Below, piece by piece: positions 8,977-19,389 of a stretch of 64,000 nucleotides of DNA. Source of the stretch: DATLLJ01 sp035537875 (lineage in GTDB: Bacteria > Acidobacteriota > Vicinamibacteria > Vicinamibacterales > CAVVIG01); contig DATLLJ010000055.1 of assembly GCA_035537875.1 (NCBI GenBank), positions 33,452 to 97,451 on the forward strand, in the 5' to 3' direction. A program made the translations under genes and the position numbers. Position 1 is the stretch's first letter. Each line of letters begins with the position of its first letter. A model generated the notes under the pieces. The model had not been told where the DNA came from and made no database searches. It saw only the letters and a program-made list of their open reading frames with translations.

Positions 8977-9372
8977 CTACGTTCCCACCGAGCTCTTCTT
9001 GACGTCCCCGCGTTGGCGCCTTGCGGCGTCTTCCAATCGGCGGCGCGCGACGTCAAAGGCGTCGTGGATGGTCACGAGCGCATCCTTGTGCGCACCATCC
9101 AGCTCGTCACGCTTGTGAGCGGCTTCTCCCAGCGTTCCGTGGAGAGCCGGCTCGTGATTGACGATCACGTCCTCTCCCGGCAGCGATAGTTCAATCCGAA
9201 CGTGAAGCGGCCACCCATGTTTTCGATGCCGATGCGGAATGTCCACGGTGACGTGACAGCCTACGAGAGCAGGATAGAACGTCTCGAGCCACGCGGCACG
9301 TGCACGGATCGCTTCTTCCAATGCCGCAGACGGGTCCATATTGCGAAACGTCACTTGAACCGGCCGAATCAT
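8977..9372 (-). CDS. hpf: HPF/RaiA-family ribosome hibernation factor
   Basis: 131 residues with the sigma-54 modulation / S30AE fold: VQVTFRNMDPSAALEEAIRA, a linker, then CHVTVDIPHRHRKHGWPLHV and IELSLPGEDVIVNHEP. The conserved basic tail (DVARRRLEDAARRQRGDV) follows. Length fits the short HPF class without the C-terminal dimerisation domain. Such proteins sit in the 30S decoding cleft and silence ribosomes in stationary phase. The start at 9372 has only weak ribosome-binding sequence upstream. It is divergent from the CBS-pair gene across a 411-bp spacer. Confidence 0.8.
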   Translation of the reverse strand: MIRPVQVTFRNMDPSAALEEAIRARAAWLETFYPALVGCHVTVDIPHRHRKHGWPLHVRIELSLPGEDVIVNHEPALHGTLGEAAHKRDELDGAHKDALVTIHDAFDVARRRLEDAARRQRGDVKKSSVGT

Positions 9373-9783
9373 GGTGTCACTCCTGGATGGCTCCGCAGCA
9401 GCTGGCTCGACAGCAACTTAGGACAACTGTCGAGGTTGCCGGTTGGGCACCTAGCTGCCCCCGCCGGAAACCGTCGAGGAGTTGAAGCGGCAATCGATGT
9501 GCCGTCGACCGCTCCGACGGAATCTCGTGGACACGTGCGAAACGGGGCGAGAAGGTCCCTGGTTAGAGACGAGAAAAACTCCTCACCTGTCGGAAGTATT
9601 TCCCAGGCTTGCACGACGCCGGCGAAGCCCCCCTTGTCGTCTAACGCCTGAACAAACCAGGTGCCGGTAGCCAGATCCAGACGCTGCCCGGGCATGGATG
9701 TTGCGCAACCCAACTAGATTGGCATTGGCCGAGAAAGTGAACTTCGACGGACCGAAGAGCGCGGAGAGCGCCAAGGGGTGGCT
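9373..9783. other. Gene-free divergent spacer
   Basis: 411 bp between the HPF gene and the CBS-pair gene. A minus-strand frame at 9369-9713 starts with a short protein-like stretch (LDLATGTWFVQALDDKGGF) but then becomes low-quality, has no clear ribosome-binding site and would overlap the HPF start by 4 bp. I treat it as non-coding or a decayed relic. Promoters for both flanking genes must lie here but I cannot place them convincingly. Confidence 0.4.
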
Positions 9784-10245
9784 ATGAAGATCAAGGAGCT
9801 CATGACGAGCGGGCCTCGAACCTGCTCCCGGGAAACGACCGTGGCCGCGGCAGCGACGCTGCTGCTGGACGGCGATTGCGGGATCCTGCCGGTCACGGCC
9901 GACGGCAAGCTGATCGGTGTCGTCACCGATCGCGACATGTATATCGCCCTCGCCACGCGCGACAAGCGGGCATCAGAGATTACGGTCGGCGAGGTCCTGC
10001 AGACGCCTGTCTACACCTGCGGTCCCGACGACGACGTGCAGACGGCTCTGGACACCATGAAACAGCATCGTGTCCGCCGGCTTCCGGTCGAGGGATTCGG
10101 AGGCACTGTTCTGGGCATCGTTTCGGTGAATGACCTCGTGCTGGCCGCAGGCGCGAAGAAACCGGTTCGCGACACCGAAGTGGTGAACGCGCTGCAGTCC
10201 ATCTGCGCCCACCACCATCCCACGCCGTCGATCGCAGCCGCGTGA
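9784..10245 (+). CDS. CBS-domain-pair protein
   Basis: 153 residues from ATG 9784 (AAGGGG at 9773-9778 upstream; a GTG at 9778 is the only alternative). Two CBS domains fill the protein: IKELMTSGPRTCSRETTVAA to LIGVVTDRDMYIALA, and VLQTPVYTCGPDDDVQTALD to VLGIVSVNDLVLAA. This is the stand-alone CBS type that binds adenine nucleotides and often senses energy charge. The histidine-rich end CAHHHPTP is unusual. It ends 13 bp before the acetyl-CoA synthetase gene, so an operon is likely, and a role in sensing AMP/ATP for acetyl-CoA production is an attractive inference. Confidence 0.85.
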   Translation: MKIKELMTSGPRTCSRETTVAAAATLLLDGDCGILPVTADGKLIGVVTDRDMYIALATRDKRASEITVGEVLQTPVYTCGPDDDVQTALDTMKQHRVRRLPVEGFGGTVLGIVSVNDLVLAAGAKKPVRDTEVVNALQSICAHHHPTPSIAAA

Positions 10246-10258
10246 CGCGGCCGGGCTC

Positions 10259-12048
<1,790 letters not shown>

Positions 12049-12052
<4 letters not shown>

Positions 12053-13038
12053 TCCCTCACGACGATATGGTTCACCATCGGCATCTGCTGCGCGAGATGC
12101 TGCGCATCCGGCGCTTCGAGGAGAAGTGCGCCGAGCTGTACAGTGCCGGCAAGATCCGAGGCTTCCTCCACCTGTATATCGGTGAAGAAGCCGTGGCCGT
12201 CGGGGTGATGCAGACGCTCACGCCGCAAGATGCCGTCGTCGCGACCTACCGTGAGCACGGGCATGCGCTGGCCCGCGGAATCCAATCCGATCGGCTCATG
12301 GCCGAGATGTTTGGGAAGCAGCAGGGCTGCAGTCGGGGACGCGGCGGGTCGATGCACGTCTTCGACGCCGCCACGCGATTCTACGGCGGGAATGCCATCG
12401 TGGCCGGAGGCCTTCCCGTCGCCGTGGGCCTGGGGCTTGCGGACAAATATCTCGACCGCCCGCGGGTCACGGCCTGTTTTTTCGGCGATGGCGCCGTCGC
12501 TGAAGGCGAGTTCCACGAATCGATGAATCTCGCGGCGTTGTGGGAGCTTCCGGTGCTTTTTCTGTGCGAGAACAACCTGTACGCCATGGGCACGCACATC
12601 AACCGAGCGCTGGCCGACGTCGACCTGCCCGCCAAAGCCCGCACGTACGGGATGACGGCGGAATCGGTCGATGGGATGGATGTCCTCGCGGTGGAGGCGG
12701 CGGCCCGAAAGGCCGTTGCCCACGTCAGGACATCCAGGAGTCCGTATTTTCTGGAGGCTCGAACGTACCGCTTTCGCGCGCACTCGATGTTCGACGCCGA
12801 GCTCTACCGTGACAAGCGCGAGGTCGAAGAGTGGAAAACGCGCGATCCGATCGGCCTGCTCCGTCGGCTGGCGGGCATCGACGATGCGGAGTTCGCGTCG
12901 CTCGATGCAGAGGTGGTGCGCGAAATGGTGGCGGCGACGGCATTTGCCGAATCAGGCACGTGGGAGCCGATCGACGAGCTCACGCGCGACGTCTACACCC
13001 GCGTGCAGGAGGAAACCCATGAGCCCAGCGTCGGCTGA
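12049..13038 (+). CDS. pdhA: Pyruvate dehydrogenase-type E1 component, alpha subunit
   Basis: 329 residues. The thiamine diphosphate site is explicit: GDGAVAEGEFHESMNLAALW, ending ENNLYAMGTH (the GDG...NN motif), with EAVAVGVMQTL and RGRGGSMHVFD upstream. Length and sequence match the alpha chain of two-subunit 2-oxo acid dehydrogenases of the pyruvate/acetoin type; GGSMH favours pyruvate. The start overlaps the acs stop by four bases, and its end overlaps the beta gene by 20 bases, so translation is probably coupled. With E1beta it decarboxylates the 2-oxo acid and reductively acetylates E2. Confidence 0.9.
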
Positions 13039-14023
13039 GCGGACCACGTACCGTGAAGCGGTGCGCGAAGCCATTCGAGATGCGCTCCGCCGTGATCCGC
13101 GGGTCTTCCTGATGGGCGAGGACGTCGGGAGATACGGCGGCGCGTACGCCGTGAGCAAGGGCCTGCTCGCTGAGTTCGGTCCCGAACGAATTCGCGATAC
13201 TCCCCTCTCCGAATCGGCGTTCGTCGGCGCGGGCATCGGCGCCGCCCTTGGTGGTGCTCGGCCGATTGTCGAAGTCATGACGGTCAATTTCAGTCTGTTG
13301 GCTCTCGACCAGATCGTCAACAACGCCGCGACGCTTCGACACATGTCCGGCGGGCAGTTCAGCGTGCCGCTGGTGATCCGGATGGCAACCGGGGCCGGCC
13401 GGCAGCTCGCGGCACAGCACGCGCACAGCCTGGAGGGCTGGCTCGCCCACGTGCCGGGCCTTCGTATTGTCGTCCCGGCGACGCTGGAGGATGCCCGCGG
13501 GATGCTCTGGACGGCGCTCGAGGATCCTGACCCTGTTCTGATGTTCGAGCCCCAGACGCTCTACAACATGGAGGGGGAATTACCGCCCGACGCCGGGCCG
13601 GTGGATATCGATCGGGCTGCTGTTCGGCGCCAGGGCCGAGACGTCACGCTCATCACGTACGGCGCGACGTTGTTCAAGACCCTCGCCGCAGCCGAAACGC
13701 TCGCGCAGGACCACATCGAGGGAGAGGTGATCGACCTGCGGTCGCTCCGCCCTCTCGATATGCACACCATTCTCGAGTCGGTCCGCAAGACGCGGCGCGT
13801 CGTCGTGATCGACGAGGGCTGGCGGAGCGGCAGCCTCTCTGCGGAGATCGTCTCCCGGATCACCGAGTCGTCGTTCTACGACCTCGATGCCCCACCCGCG
13901 AGGATTTGCTCGGCGGAGGTGCCGATTCCGTACCCGAAGCATCTCGAAGATGCCGCCCTCCCCCAGCCCCAGGCGATCGTGAGTGCCGTTCGTGCGCTGA
14001 TGCCGGCGCCCGTCTCGCGATGA
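13019..14023 (+). CDS. pdhB: Pyruvate dehydrogenase-type E1 component, beta subunit
   Basis: 334 residues, start at 13019 set by an AGGAGGA ribosome-binding site (13007-13013) inside the end of the alpha gene. Features of transketolase-like beta chains: FLMGEDVGRYGGAYAVSKGL (conserved Glu-Asp), DTPLSESAFVGAGIGAALGG, EVMTVNFSLLALDQIVNNAA, AAQHAHSLEGWLAHVPGLRI and VVIDEGWRSGSLSAEI. The frame is open far upstream, but that part overlaps pdhA and is not coding. Stop overlaps the E2 start as ATGA. Confidence 0.9.
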   Translation: MSPASAERTTYREAVREAIRDALRRDPRVFLMGEDVGRYGGAYAVSKGLLAEFGPERIRDTPLSESAFVGAGIGAALGGARPIVEVMTVNFSLLALDQIVNNAATLRHMSGGQFSVPLVIRMATGAGRQLAAQHAHSLEGWLAHVPGLRIVVPATLEDARGMLWTALEDPDPVLMFEPQTLYNMEGELPPDAGPVDIDRAAVRRQGRDVTLITYGATLFKTLAAAETLAQDHIEGEVIDLRSLRPLDMHTILESVRKTRRVVVIDEGWRSGSLSAEIVSRITESSFYDLDAPPARICSAEVPIPYPKHLEDAALPQPQAIVSAVRALMPAPVSR

Positions 14024-15147
14024 TCGAGTTCCGTATGCCGGCGCTCGGCGCTGACATGGAGGCGGGCACGCTGGTCGAGTGGCTGAAGAAGCCCGGCGAC
14101 GCCGTCGCCCGCGGCGACATCGTCGCGGTGGTCGATACCGAAAAAGGCGCGATCGAGATTGAGGTGTTCGACCCGGGCGTGATCGATCGACTCCTGGTCG
14201 ATCCGGGCCAGAAGACGCCGGTGGGCACGGTGCTCGCCCTGATCCGACAACCTGAAGAAGCGGCGGGCACCGAGCCGTCGGCCGCGTTCCACGCGCCGGC
14301 CCAGGCGCCCCCTCCGCCGACGGCCGTCCGCGCCCGCGTGTCGCCAGCCGCCCGCAAGGCGGCGGAGCAGCTGCACGTCAATCTCGACGCCGTCGACGGG
14401 CACGGTCCCGGGGGATCGATTACCGTCGCCGACGTCGAGCGATCGGCCTCAGGCGGCAAGGCCCCGGCTGCCGCGTCCGATCGGCTGACAGGCATGCGGG
14501 CGGCCATGGCGGCGGCGATGGCCCATGCGAAACGCGAGATTCCGCACCTCTACCTTTCGACGACCATCGATGTCACGCGGACGCTGACGTGGCTGAAGGC
14601 CGAGAACGAGCGCCTTGGTGTGGCCGACCGCCTTCTGCCGGTCGTGTTGTTCGTCAAAGCGGTCGGCCGCGCGTGCGCCGAGGTGCCTGCGGTGAATGGG
14701 TTCTGGACGGACCAGGGATTTGCGGCCGGACGCGGCGTGCACGTCGGCTGTGCCATTGCGCTTCGCGGAGGCGGACTCGTGGCTCCCGCGCTCCATGACG
14801 TCACGAGGAAGAGCCTGGCCATTCTCGGACGCGAGTTCGGAGACCTGGTCAAGCGCACCAGAGCCGGGACGCTTCGCAGCTCGGAGATGAGCGACGCCAC
14901 TATCACCCTGACGAATCTGGGCGAGCTTGGCGTCGAGTCGGCGTACGCGATCATCTACCCGCCGCAGGTGGCCATCGTTGCGGTGGGGCGGATCGTCGAG
15001 CGTCCCTGGGTCGTCGACGGCCGAATCGAGCCACGGTCGGTGGTCACCGTCAGCATCTCTGCCGACCATCGGGCCGTCGACGGGCGAGGTGCGGGCGCCT
15101 TCCTCACTGCCCTGAGCGGAGCGATCCAGGCGCCGGAGACGTTATGA
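14020..15147 (+). CDS. pdhC: Dihydrolipoamide acetyltransferase-type E2
   Basis: 375 residues, short for an E2 and with a single lipoyl domain. Residues 1-75 are the lipoyl domain with Lys42 in VVDTEKGAIE. A Pro/Ala linker follows, then a peripheral-subunit-binding domain at about 100-140 (RVSPAARKAAEQLHVNLDAV). The catalytic domain runs from about 150, with the active-site signature SADHRAVDGRGAGAFL near the end. Chloramphenicol-acetyltransferase-type fold; forms acetyl-CoA. No E3 (dihydrolipoamide dehydrogenase) gene is present here, so E3 must come from elsewhere in the genome. Stop overlaps the acyl carrier protein start as ATGA. Confidence 0.9.
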   Translation: MIEFRMPALGADMEAGTLVEWLKKPGDAVARGDIVAVVDTEKGAIEIEVFDPGVIDRLLVDPGQKTPVGTVLALIRQPEEAAGTEPSAAFHAPAQAPPPPTAVRARVSPAARKAAEQLHVNLDAVDGHGPGGSITVADVERSASGGKAPAAASDRLTGMRAAMAAAMAHAKREIPHLYLSTTIDVTRTLTWLKAENERLGVADRLLPVVLFVKAVGRACAEVPAVNGFWTDQGFAAGRGVHVGCAIALRGGGLVAPALHDVTRKSLAILGREFGDLVKRTRAGTLRSSEMSDATITLTNLGELGVESAYAIIYPPQVAIVAVGRIVERPWVVDGRIEPRSVVTVSISADHRAVDGRGAGAFLTALSGAIQAPETL

Positions 15148-15395
15148 CACGGGACGAGATTCGGGCGGCCGTGATCGAAGCCCTCACCAGCATCGCCCCA
15201 GAAATCGACTCCGGGGCGCTGACGGGCGACCAGGTCCTGCGCCAGGAGTTCGATCTCGACTCGATGGATTTCCTGAACTTCGTCATCGCCCTGCACGGCC
15301 GGCTCGGGATCGACGTTCCCGAAAACGACTATGCGAAGCTTTCGACGCTGGACGGAGCTGTGGAGTACCTCGCTCGCAGAGCGTCCTCGGCGTGA
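15144..15395 (+). CDS. Acyl carrier protein
   Basis: 83 residues. The phosphopantetheine attachment serine is Ser40 in FDLDSMDFLNFVI, matching the DSL/DSM motif. The helix-rich ends (TRDEIRAAVIEALTSIAPEI; KLSTLDGAVEYLARR) complete an ACP fold. It is the last gene of the acs-pdh operon (ATGA overlap with E2), far from any fatty-acid synthase gene. A stand-alone ACP next to two acetyl-CoA-producing systems suggests that acetyl or acyl groups are handed to a dedicated carrier; this is inference. Confidence 0.88.
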   Translation: MTRDEIRAAVIEALTSIAPEIDSGALTGDQVLRQEFDLDSMDFLNFVIALHGRLGIDVPENDYAKLSTLDGAVEYLARRASSA

Positions 15396-15496
15396 CCGAC
15401 AACGGTCAGCCAACTCGGTGACCCGGTGGTGACTACGGGGTCATCATGTTGAAGTACATCGTCGAGCCGTCAATGAGCTCGATTCGATACCATTAA

Positions 15497-18400
15497 CTAC
15501 TTCTTCATCGTGACCCACGCTGTCTTTTCGCTGCCGTCCAGAAGCGTGGCTTTCAGCAGCCACGTGCCTGTCGTGAATCCGCCCTTTGTGCTCAGGTTGA
15601 AGTGCCACTCTGTACCGGACAGGCGGAACTCATTCCCCGTCGTGGCCGCGTCGGTCGGGGTGGCATTAATCGGAGCATCCGCATCAGTAGCGTTGCTGTA
15701 CTTGAGAGCCTGCAGTGTATGGATTCCGGTTGTGACCACCGCTCCGCAGGTGCTGCCATTCCATGAATTGAGTATGAACTTCACCGGAATCGTACTTCCC
15801 AACTTGAAGGCCCTTACGGGATCCGCGAAACTGCCGCCATTCCCGGCTTCAACCGAACCACCAATGGGCGACAGGAAGCCGTTGAAGCAGTAGGCCGTCG
15901 TGATGACATCGGTGATCGTCGTGTTGCCGATGTTGTTGTAGTTGGCGGTACCCGTGAAGAACCAGTAATCGCTGGTATAGGTGCCGATGTTCGTGTGGGC
16001 CGTGTGGCTCACGTTGACGGTGCCGACGGTGGCCCCCGTTTCGCCATTTACACCGGTGATCGTTGAGACAGCCGCGGTGTGCGGATTGCCGTCCCACTGC
16101 ACGTTGTACGGCGTGACCGTGAACGACGCGTTCGCTTTCTGGATGGCATCGGTGATCGCAGTGCTGCCGATGCTCTTGTAGTTGGCCGTGCCCGTGAAGC
16201 TCCAGGAGTCGGTGGCATACGTGCCGGCGTTCGTGTGCACCGTGTTGCTCACGTTTACAGTGCCGACCGTGGCTCCCGTCTCCCCGTTCACGCCGGTGAT
16301 CGACATCACGGTTGCCGTGTGCGGCTGGCCGTCGTACATCACGTCGTAGGGCGTCACCACGACCACGGCGGTCGCCTTGTCGATCTCGTCGGTGATTGTC
16401 GTCGGGGCGATGTCGTTGTAGTTGGCCGTGCCCGTGAAGCTCCAGGAGTCGGTGGCATACGTGTCGGCGTTCGTGTGCGTCGTGTTGCTCACGTCGACCG
16501 TGCCGACCGTCGCCCCCGTCTCCCCGTTCACGCCGGTGATCGACACCACGGTTGCCGTGTGCGGCTGGCCGTCGTACGTCACGTCATAGGGCGTCACCAC
16601 GACCACCGCGGTCGCCTTGTCGATCTCGTCGGTGATCGTCGTCGGGGCGATATCGTTGTAGTTGGCCGTGCCCGTGAAGCTCCAGGAGTCGCTGGCATAC
16701 GTGCCGGCGTTCGTGTGTGTCGTGTTGCTCACGTCGACGGTGCCGACCGTCGCCCCCATCTCCCCGTTCACGCCGGTGATCGACACCACGGTTGCCGTGT
16801 GCGGCTGGCCGTCGTACATCACGTCGTACGGGGTGACCACGACCGTCGCGTTCGCCCTGTCGATCACGAAGTTCCCCGCCGAGACGGCGAGCAGGCTGTT
16901 GTAGTTGGCCTGGTCGTCGGGCACAAAGCTCGCAGTGACCGCGTATGTCCCCACCTGCGTCTGAGTGGCCGCCCCGCCGGTCAGAATGGTTGTCACCGTC
17001 CCAGGCACGGAGCTGGCCGAGATGCCGACCGTGGCCGCCAGTCCGGTGCCCGTATAGGTCTGCGGCGAGTTGCTCACCGCCAGAGTCGCCGTCGGCGTCG
17101 CCTTGTTCACCACCTGGCCGCCGGACAACGAGCCGCTGCTGTTCCCGAACGAGCCGGTAGCGACATACGAGGCCGAGACCGCGTGAGGCGTTCCGTTCGT
17201 CGCGTTCAGCGCTGACGTCGTGTACGTCCAGGTGGCGGTCGTGGCTGTGGTAGCTCCCGCCGTGCCTGCGATTGGGCTACCGCCATCGATGACGAAGTTC
17301 ACGCTACCCGTCGGCGTTGAAGTGGCAGACACAGTGGTTGTGAAGGCTACCGACTGGCCATAGCTGGACGGGTTGTTGCCGGAAGCGACAGTCGTCGTTG
17401 TCGAAGCGGCGGCGGTGTAGTTGGCTGTCACCGAGATCTGGCCGTTGCCAAGGCTATTGAAGCACCCGGTCGTGCCCGTCGTCGAGCTAAGCGCTTCATT
17501 GTTGGTATCAGACACCCAACCAGAGAACGCGTACGTCGTTCCACCGATCGTGACCGGCGAGGGCGCTGCGATGCTGAAGGAGCCGCTTGAGGCGCTCAGT
17601 CCAGTGTCTGTATAGCCATTGCCACCCGAAATAGTCGTAAAGGCTGACGAAGTGGTACCTGGAGTTCCCGTACACGTCGTACTCGTAAACAGGGTCATGG
17701 CCGCCGCCGGAAACGCCACCACGATGTGGCTGCCACTCACCTGCGCGCGCGCACGGATGCCCCCATCCGTAAACGTCGTCTGCGCCCGCCGCAGTGACGC
17801 CTCGCCAGTTGCCATCAGGTAGAACCGGATGCCCAGGTCGTGCGCCTCAGGCGCCCACTGGTCGTAGTAGATATCGCCGTTCCCGTCCGCGACGATTATC
17901 GGAGCGCCGCTGCTGTCGCGGTCGATGACGTAATCGTCGTGAACGGCCGGGTCCTCCTGGAACACCAGCTTTACAGCCTTACCCGGCTGCCATCCCGTGC
18001 CGGTAATGACCGCGCGCTCGCCTGGCACGTAGTCGTCCTTGTCCGTCTTGATGGTTGGAAACCGGTACACCTCGGCATCAGCCGAACCGCCGCCCGCCAC
18101 GAACGCGTAACCGTCGACGCTGGTCGCACCGCCGATCGCACGCGTTCGGGGCGCTGTCATCGAGCCGGTCGCGGTAAACCGCCCTACCCCGAACGAAAAC
18201 GGATCGGGGAACTCAGCGGGCAGGAACAGATCCGCGGCATCGACAGCCGCGGCCGCCGAGGTGCCGCCCGCAATCAGCACGCTGTTGTTGTGTGGCAGCA
18301 GAACCGCCGTGTGGCCCGACCGTGCTGCGCTCAACTGAGTCTCGACAGCGATAAACCCCTGCTGGTAACCGTCGTACAACTCGGCGGTCCGAAGATCGCT

Positions 18401-19051
18401 GCTGCCATCGTTGCCACCTGCCACCAGCACGTGGCCGTGAGCCAGCGCGGTCGCCGTCGCGCCCGTGCGCGGCTGCTGCAGGCTCGCCAGCGCCGGCATG
18501 ACGTTCCCCGTTAAGGGATCGGCGATTTCCGCGGACCGCAGGATCACGCCGTCAATCGTCGTGCCCCCGACGATCAGCACCGTGTCGTCAGCGAGTCGCG
18601 CCGCGGCGTGCCCCACGCGAGGTTGCACGAGCAGCCCGACAAGGGTCGATGTCCGCGTGGCAGGATCGTACAATTCGACATCCGAGCTCACCACGCCGTC
18701 GACGAGGCCGCCCGTGAACAGCACCCGGTTGTCCTTAAGGAGCGTGGCCGTGTGGCCCACCCGCGGGACGATCATTCGACCGACATTTTCAAATGAGTTC
18801 GACGTCGGATCGTAGGCAACAATGCCGTCGGTCGCCGAATCGTCGAGACCGTTGCCGCCGGCAATCAGCGTTCGGCCATCGACAAGCGTCACTGCGGCCG
18901 CGCCGCTTCGGCTCTGCGCGACCGGGCCGATCGACATCCACGCGCCGACCGGCTGCAGCGGTTCGGCGCGCAGCAGGAGACCAGCTGCGCAGACGGCCGC
19001 CGTGATCGTCAACCCGAACGCGACTCGCCGCCTGCGGATCAAATTCCTCAA
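15497..19051 (-). CDS. Secreted kelch / MBG-repeat surface protein
   Basis: About 1184 residues. I prefer the TTG start at 19051 because an AGGAG box sits 8 nt upstream and it opens the signal peptide RNLIRRRRVAFGLTITAAVC; an in-frame ATG at 19087 is the alternative. Layout: six kelch-like repeats at about 40-340 (GHTATLLKDNRVLFTGGL, GHAAARLADDTVLIVGG), a linker domain with DDYVPGERAVITGTGWQPGK, Ig-like and beta-rich segments (KATPTATLAVSNSPQTYTGT), then four MBG-type units of 80 residues each (VVVTPYDVMYDGQPHTATVV). The C-terminal end resembles the PxKF-type domain (IPVKFILNSWNGSTCG). Probably exported and attached to the cell surface or released; ligand unknown. The MBG units are encoded by nearly identical DNA repeats. 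Confidence 0.85.
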   Translation of the reverse strand: MRNLIRRRRVAFGLTITAAVCAAGLLLRAEPLQPVGAWMSIGPVAQSRSGAAAVTLVDGRTLIAGGNGLDDSATDGIVAYDPTSNSFENVGRMIVPRVGHTATLLKDNRVLFTGGLVDGVVSSDVELYDPATRTSTLVGLLVQPRVGHAAARLADDTVLIVGGTTIDGVILRSAEIADPLTGNVMPALASLQQPRTGATATALAHGHVLVAGGNDGSSDLRTAELYDGYQQGFIAVETQLSAARSGHTAVLLPHNNSVLIAGGTSAAAAVDAADLFLPAEFPDPFSFGVGRFTATGSMTAPRTRAIGGATSVDGYAFVAGGGSADAEVYRFPTIKTDKDDYVPGERAVITGTGWQPGKAVKLVFQEDPAVHDDYVIDRDSSGAPIIVADGNGDIYYDQWAPEAHDLGIRFYLMATGEASLRRAQTTFTDGGIRARAQVSGSHIVVAFPAAAMTLFTSTTCTGTPGTTSSAFTTISGGNGYTDTGLSASSGSFSIAAPSPVTIGGTTYAFSGWVSDTNNEALSSTTGTTGCFNSLGNGQISVTANYTAAASTTTTVASGNNPSSYGQSVAFTTTVSATSTPTGSVNFVIDGGSPIAGTAGATTATTATWTYTTSALNATNGTPHAVSASYVATGSFGNSSGSLSGGQVVNKATPTATLAVSNSPQTYTGTGLAATVGISASSVPGTVTTILTGGAATQTQVGTYAVTASFVPDDQANYNSLLAVSAGNFVIDRANATVVVTPYDVMYDGQPHTATVVSITGVNGEMGATVGTVDVSNTTHTNAGTYASDSWSFTGTANYNDIAPTTITDEIDKATAVVVVTPYDVTYDGQPHTATVVSITGVNGETGATVGTVDVSNTTHTNADTYATDSWSFTGTANYNDIAPTTITDEIDKATAVVVVTPYDVMYDGQPHTATVMSITGVNGETGATVGTVNVSNTVHTNAGTYATDSWSFTGTANYKSIGSTAITDAIQKANASFTVTPYNVQWDGNPHTAAVSTITGVNGETGATVGTVNVSHTAHTNIGTYTSDYWFFTGTANYNNIGNTTITDVITTAYCFNGFLSPIGGSVEAGNGGSFADPVRAFKLGSTIPVKFILNSWNGSTCGAVVTTGIHTLQALKYSNATDADAPINATPTDAATTGNEFRLSGTEWHFNLSTKGGFTTGTWLLKATLLDGSEKTAWVTMKK
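15900..16859 (-). repeat. Four tandem 240-bp repeats inside the kelch/MBG gene
   Basis: Units of about 240 bp (80 codons) start near 16859, 16619, 16379 and 16139, reading down the minus strand. The two middle units are nearly identical (TATGTGTCGGC / TACGTGCCGGC differences only scattered), and the outer two are more diverged. High DNA identity means recombination can change the copy number. Confidence 0.85.
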
Positions 19052-19389
19052 AGCTGTTACTCCTGAAAGACACGTCTCCCGACACACGAGACCTACGTCT
19101 CTTGGGCCGTTTCATCGGCCCGCGTTTGTCCTCCCCGGTGCAAAACCGCAACACGAGCCGGAGTGGCGTCGTGTCAGAGGGCAATCAATGTGCCTGTAGT
19201 TCGTGACGTTCGGCGGGTGACTAAACCGGTCAGCGACGAGCGTTTGCGGCTCGCGTGGTCATCGTGTGCAACCTGAAGTCCTCGATCCGCGCTCCTTTCG
19301 TCGCACGCGTATCGAGAATTCAGCAGTGGGTCCGCGGCGCTGTGACGGATTCGTAAGTGTTGCCAGGAAGGAAGGCCCGACGCGCGCGA
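19052..19389. other. Spacer with structured leader of the kelch/MBG gene
   Basis: 338 bp between two minus-strand genes. Just upstream of the kelch gene lie two adjacent hairpins on its message: 19121-19104 (GGGCCG, loop ATGAAA, CGGCCC) and 19101-19088 (GAGAC, loop GTAG, GTCTC). The remaining 250 bp show no coding character. Confidence 0.5.
19088..19121 (-). promoter_or_regulatory. Twin hairpins in the 5' leader of the kelch/MBG gene
   Basis: Two perfect stems of six and five base pairs, separated by two bases, lie 37-70 nt before the TTG start. I compared the shape and loop bases with c-di-GMP-I and mini-ykkC leaders and found no convincing match, so it is called only as a structured leader. 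Confidence 0.35.

Noticed and set aside
9369..9713. Possible 114-residue minus-strand gene next to hpf
   Set aside because: Only the first part looks protein-like, no ribosome-binding site, and it overlaps the hpf start.
12671..13018. Open frame upstream of pdhB
   Set aside because: Overlaps pdhA in another frame and has no family similarity; the AGGAGGA site fixes the true start at 13019.
16079..17215. Long plus-strand frame opposite the MBG repeats
   Set aside because: It is the antisense shadow of the 240-bp repeats, with no start signal and Arg/Val/His-biased composition.
19088..19121. c-di-GMP riboswitch or mini-ykkC call for the leader hairpins
   Set aside because: Loop sequences and flanking conserved bases of those classes are not present.
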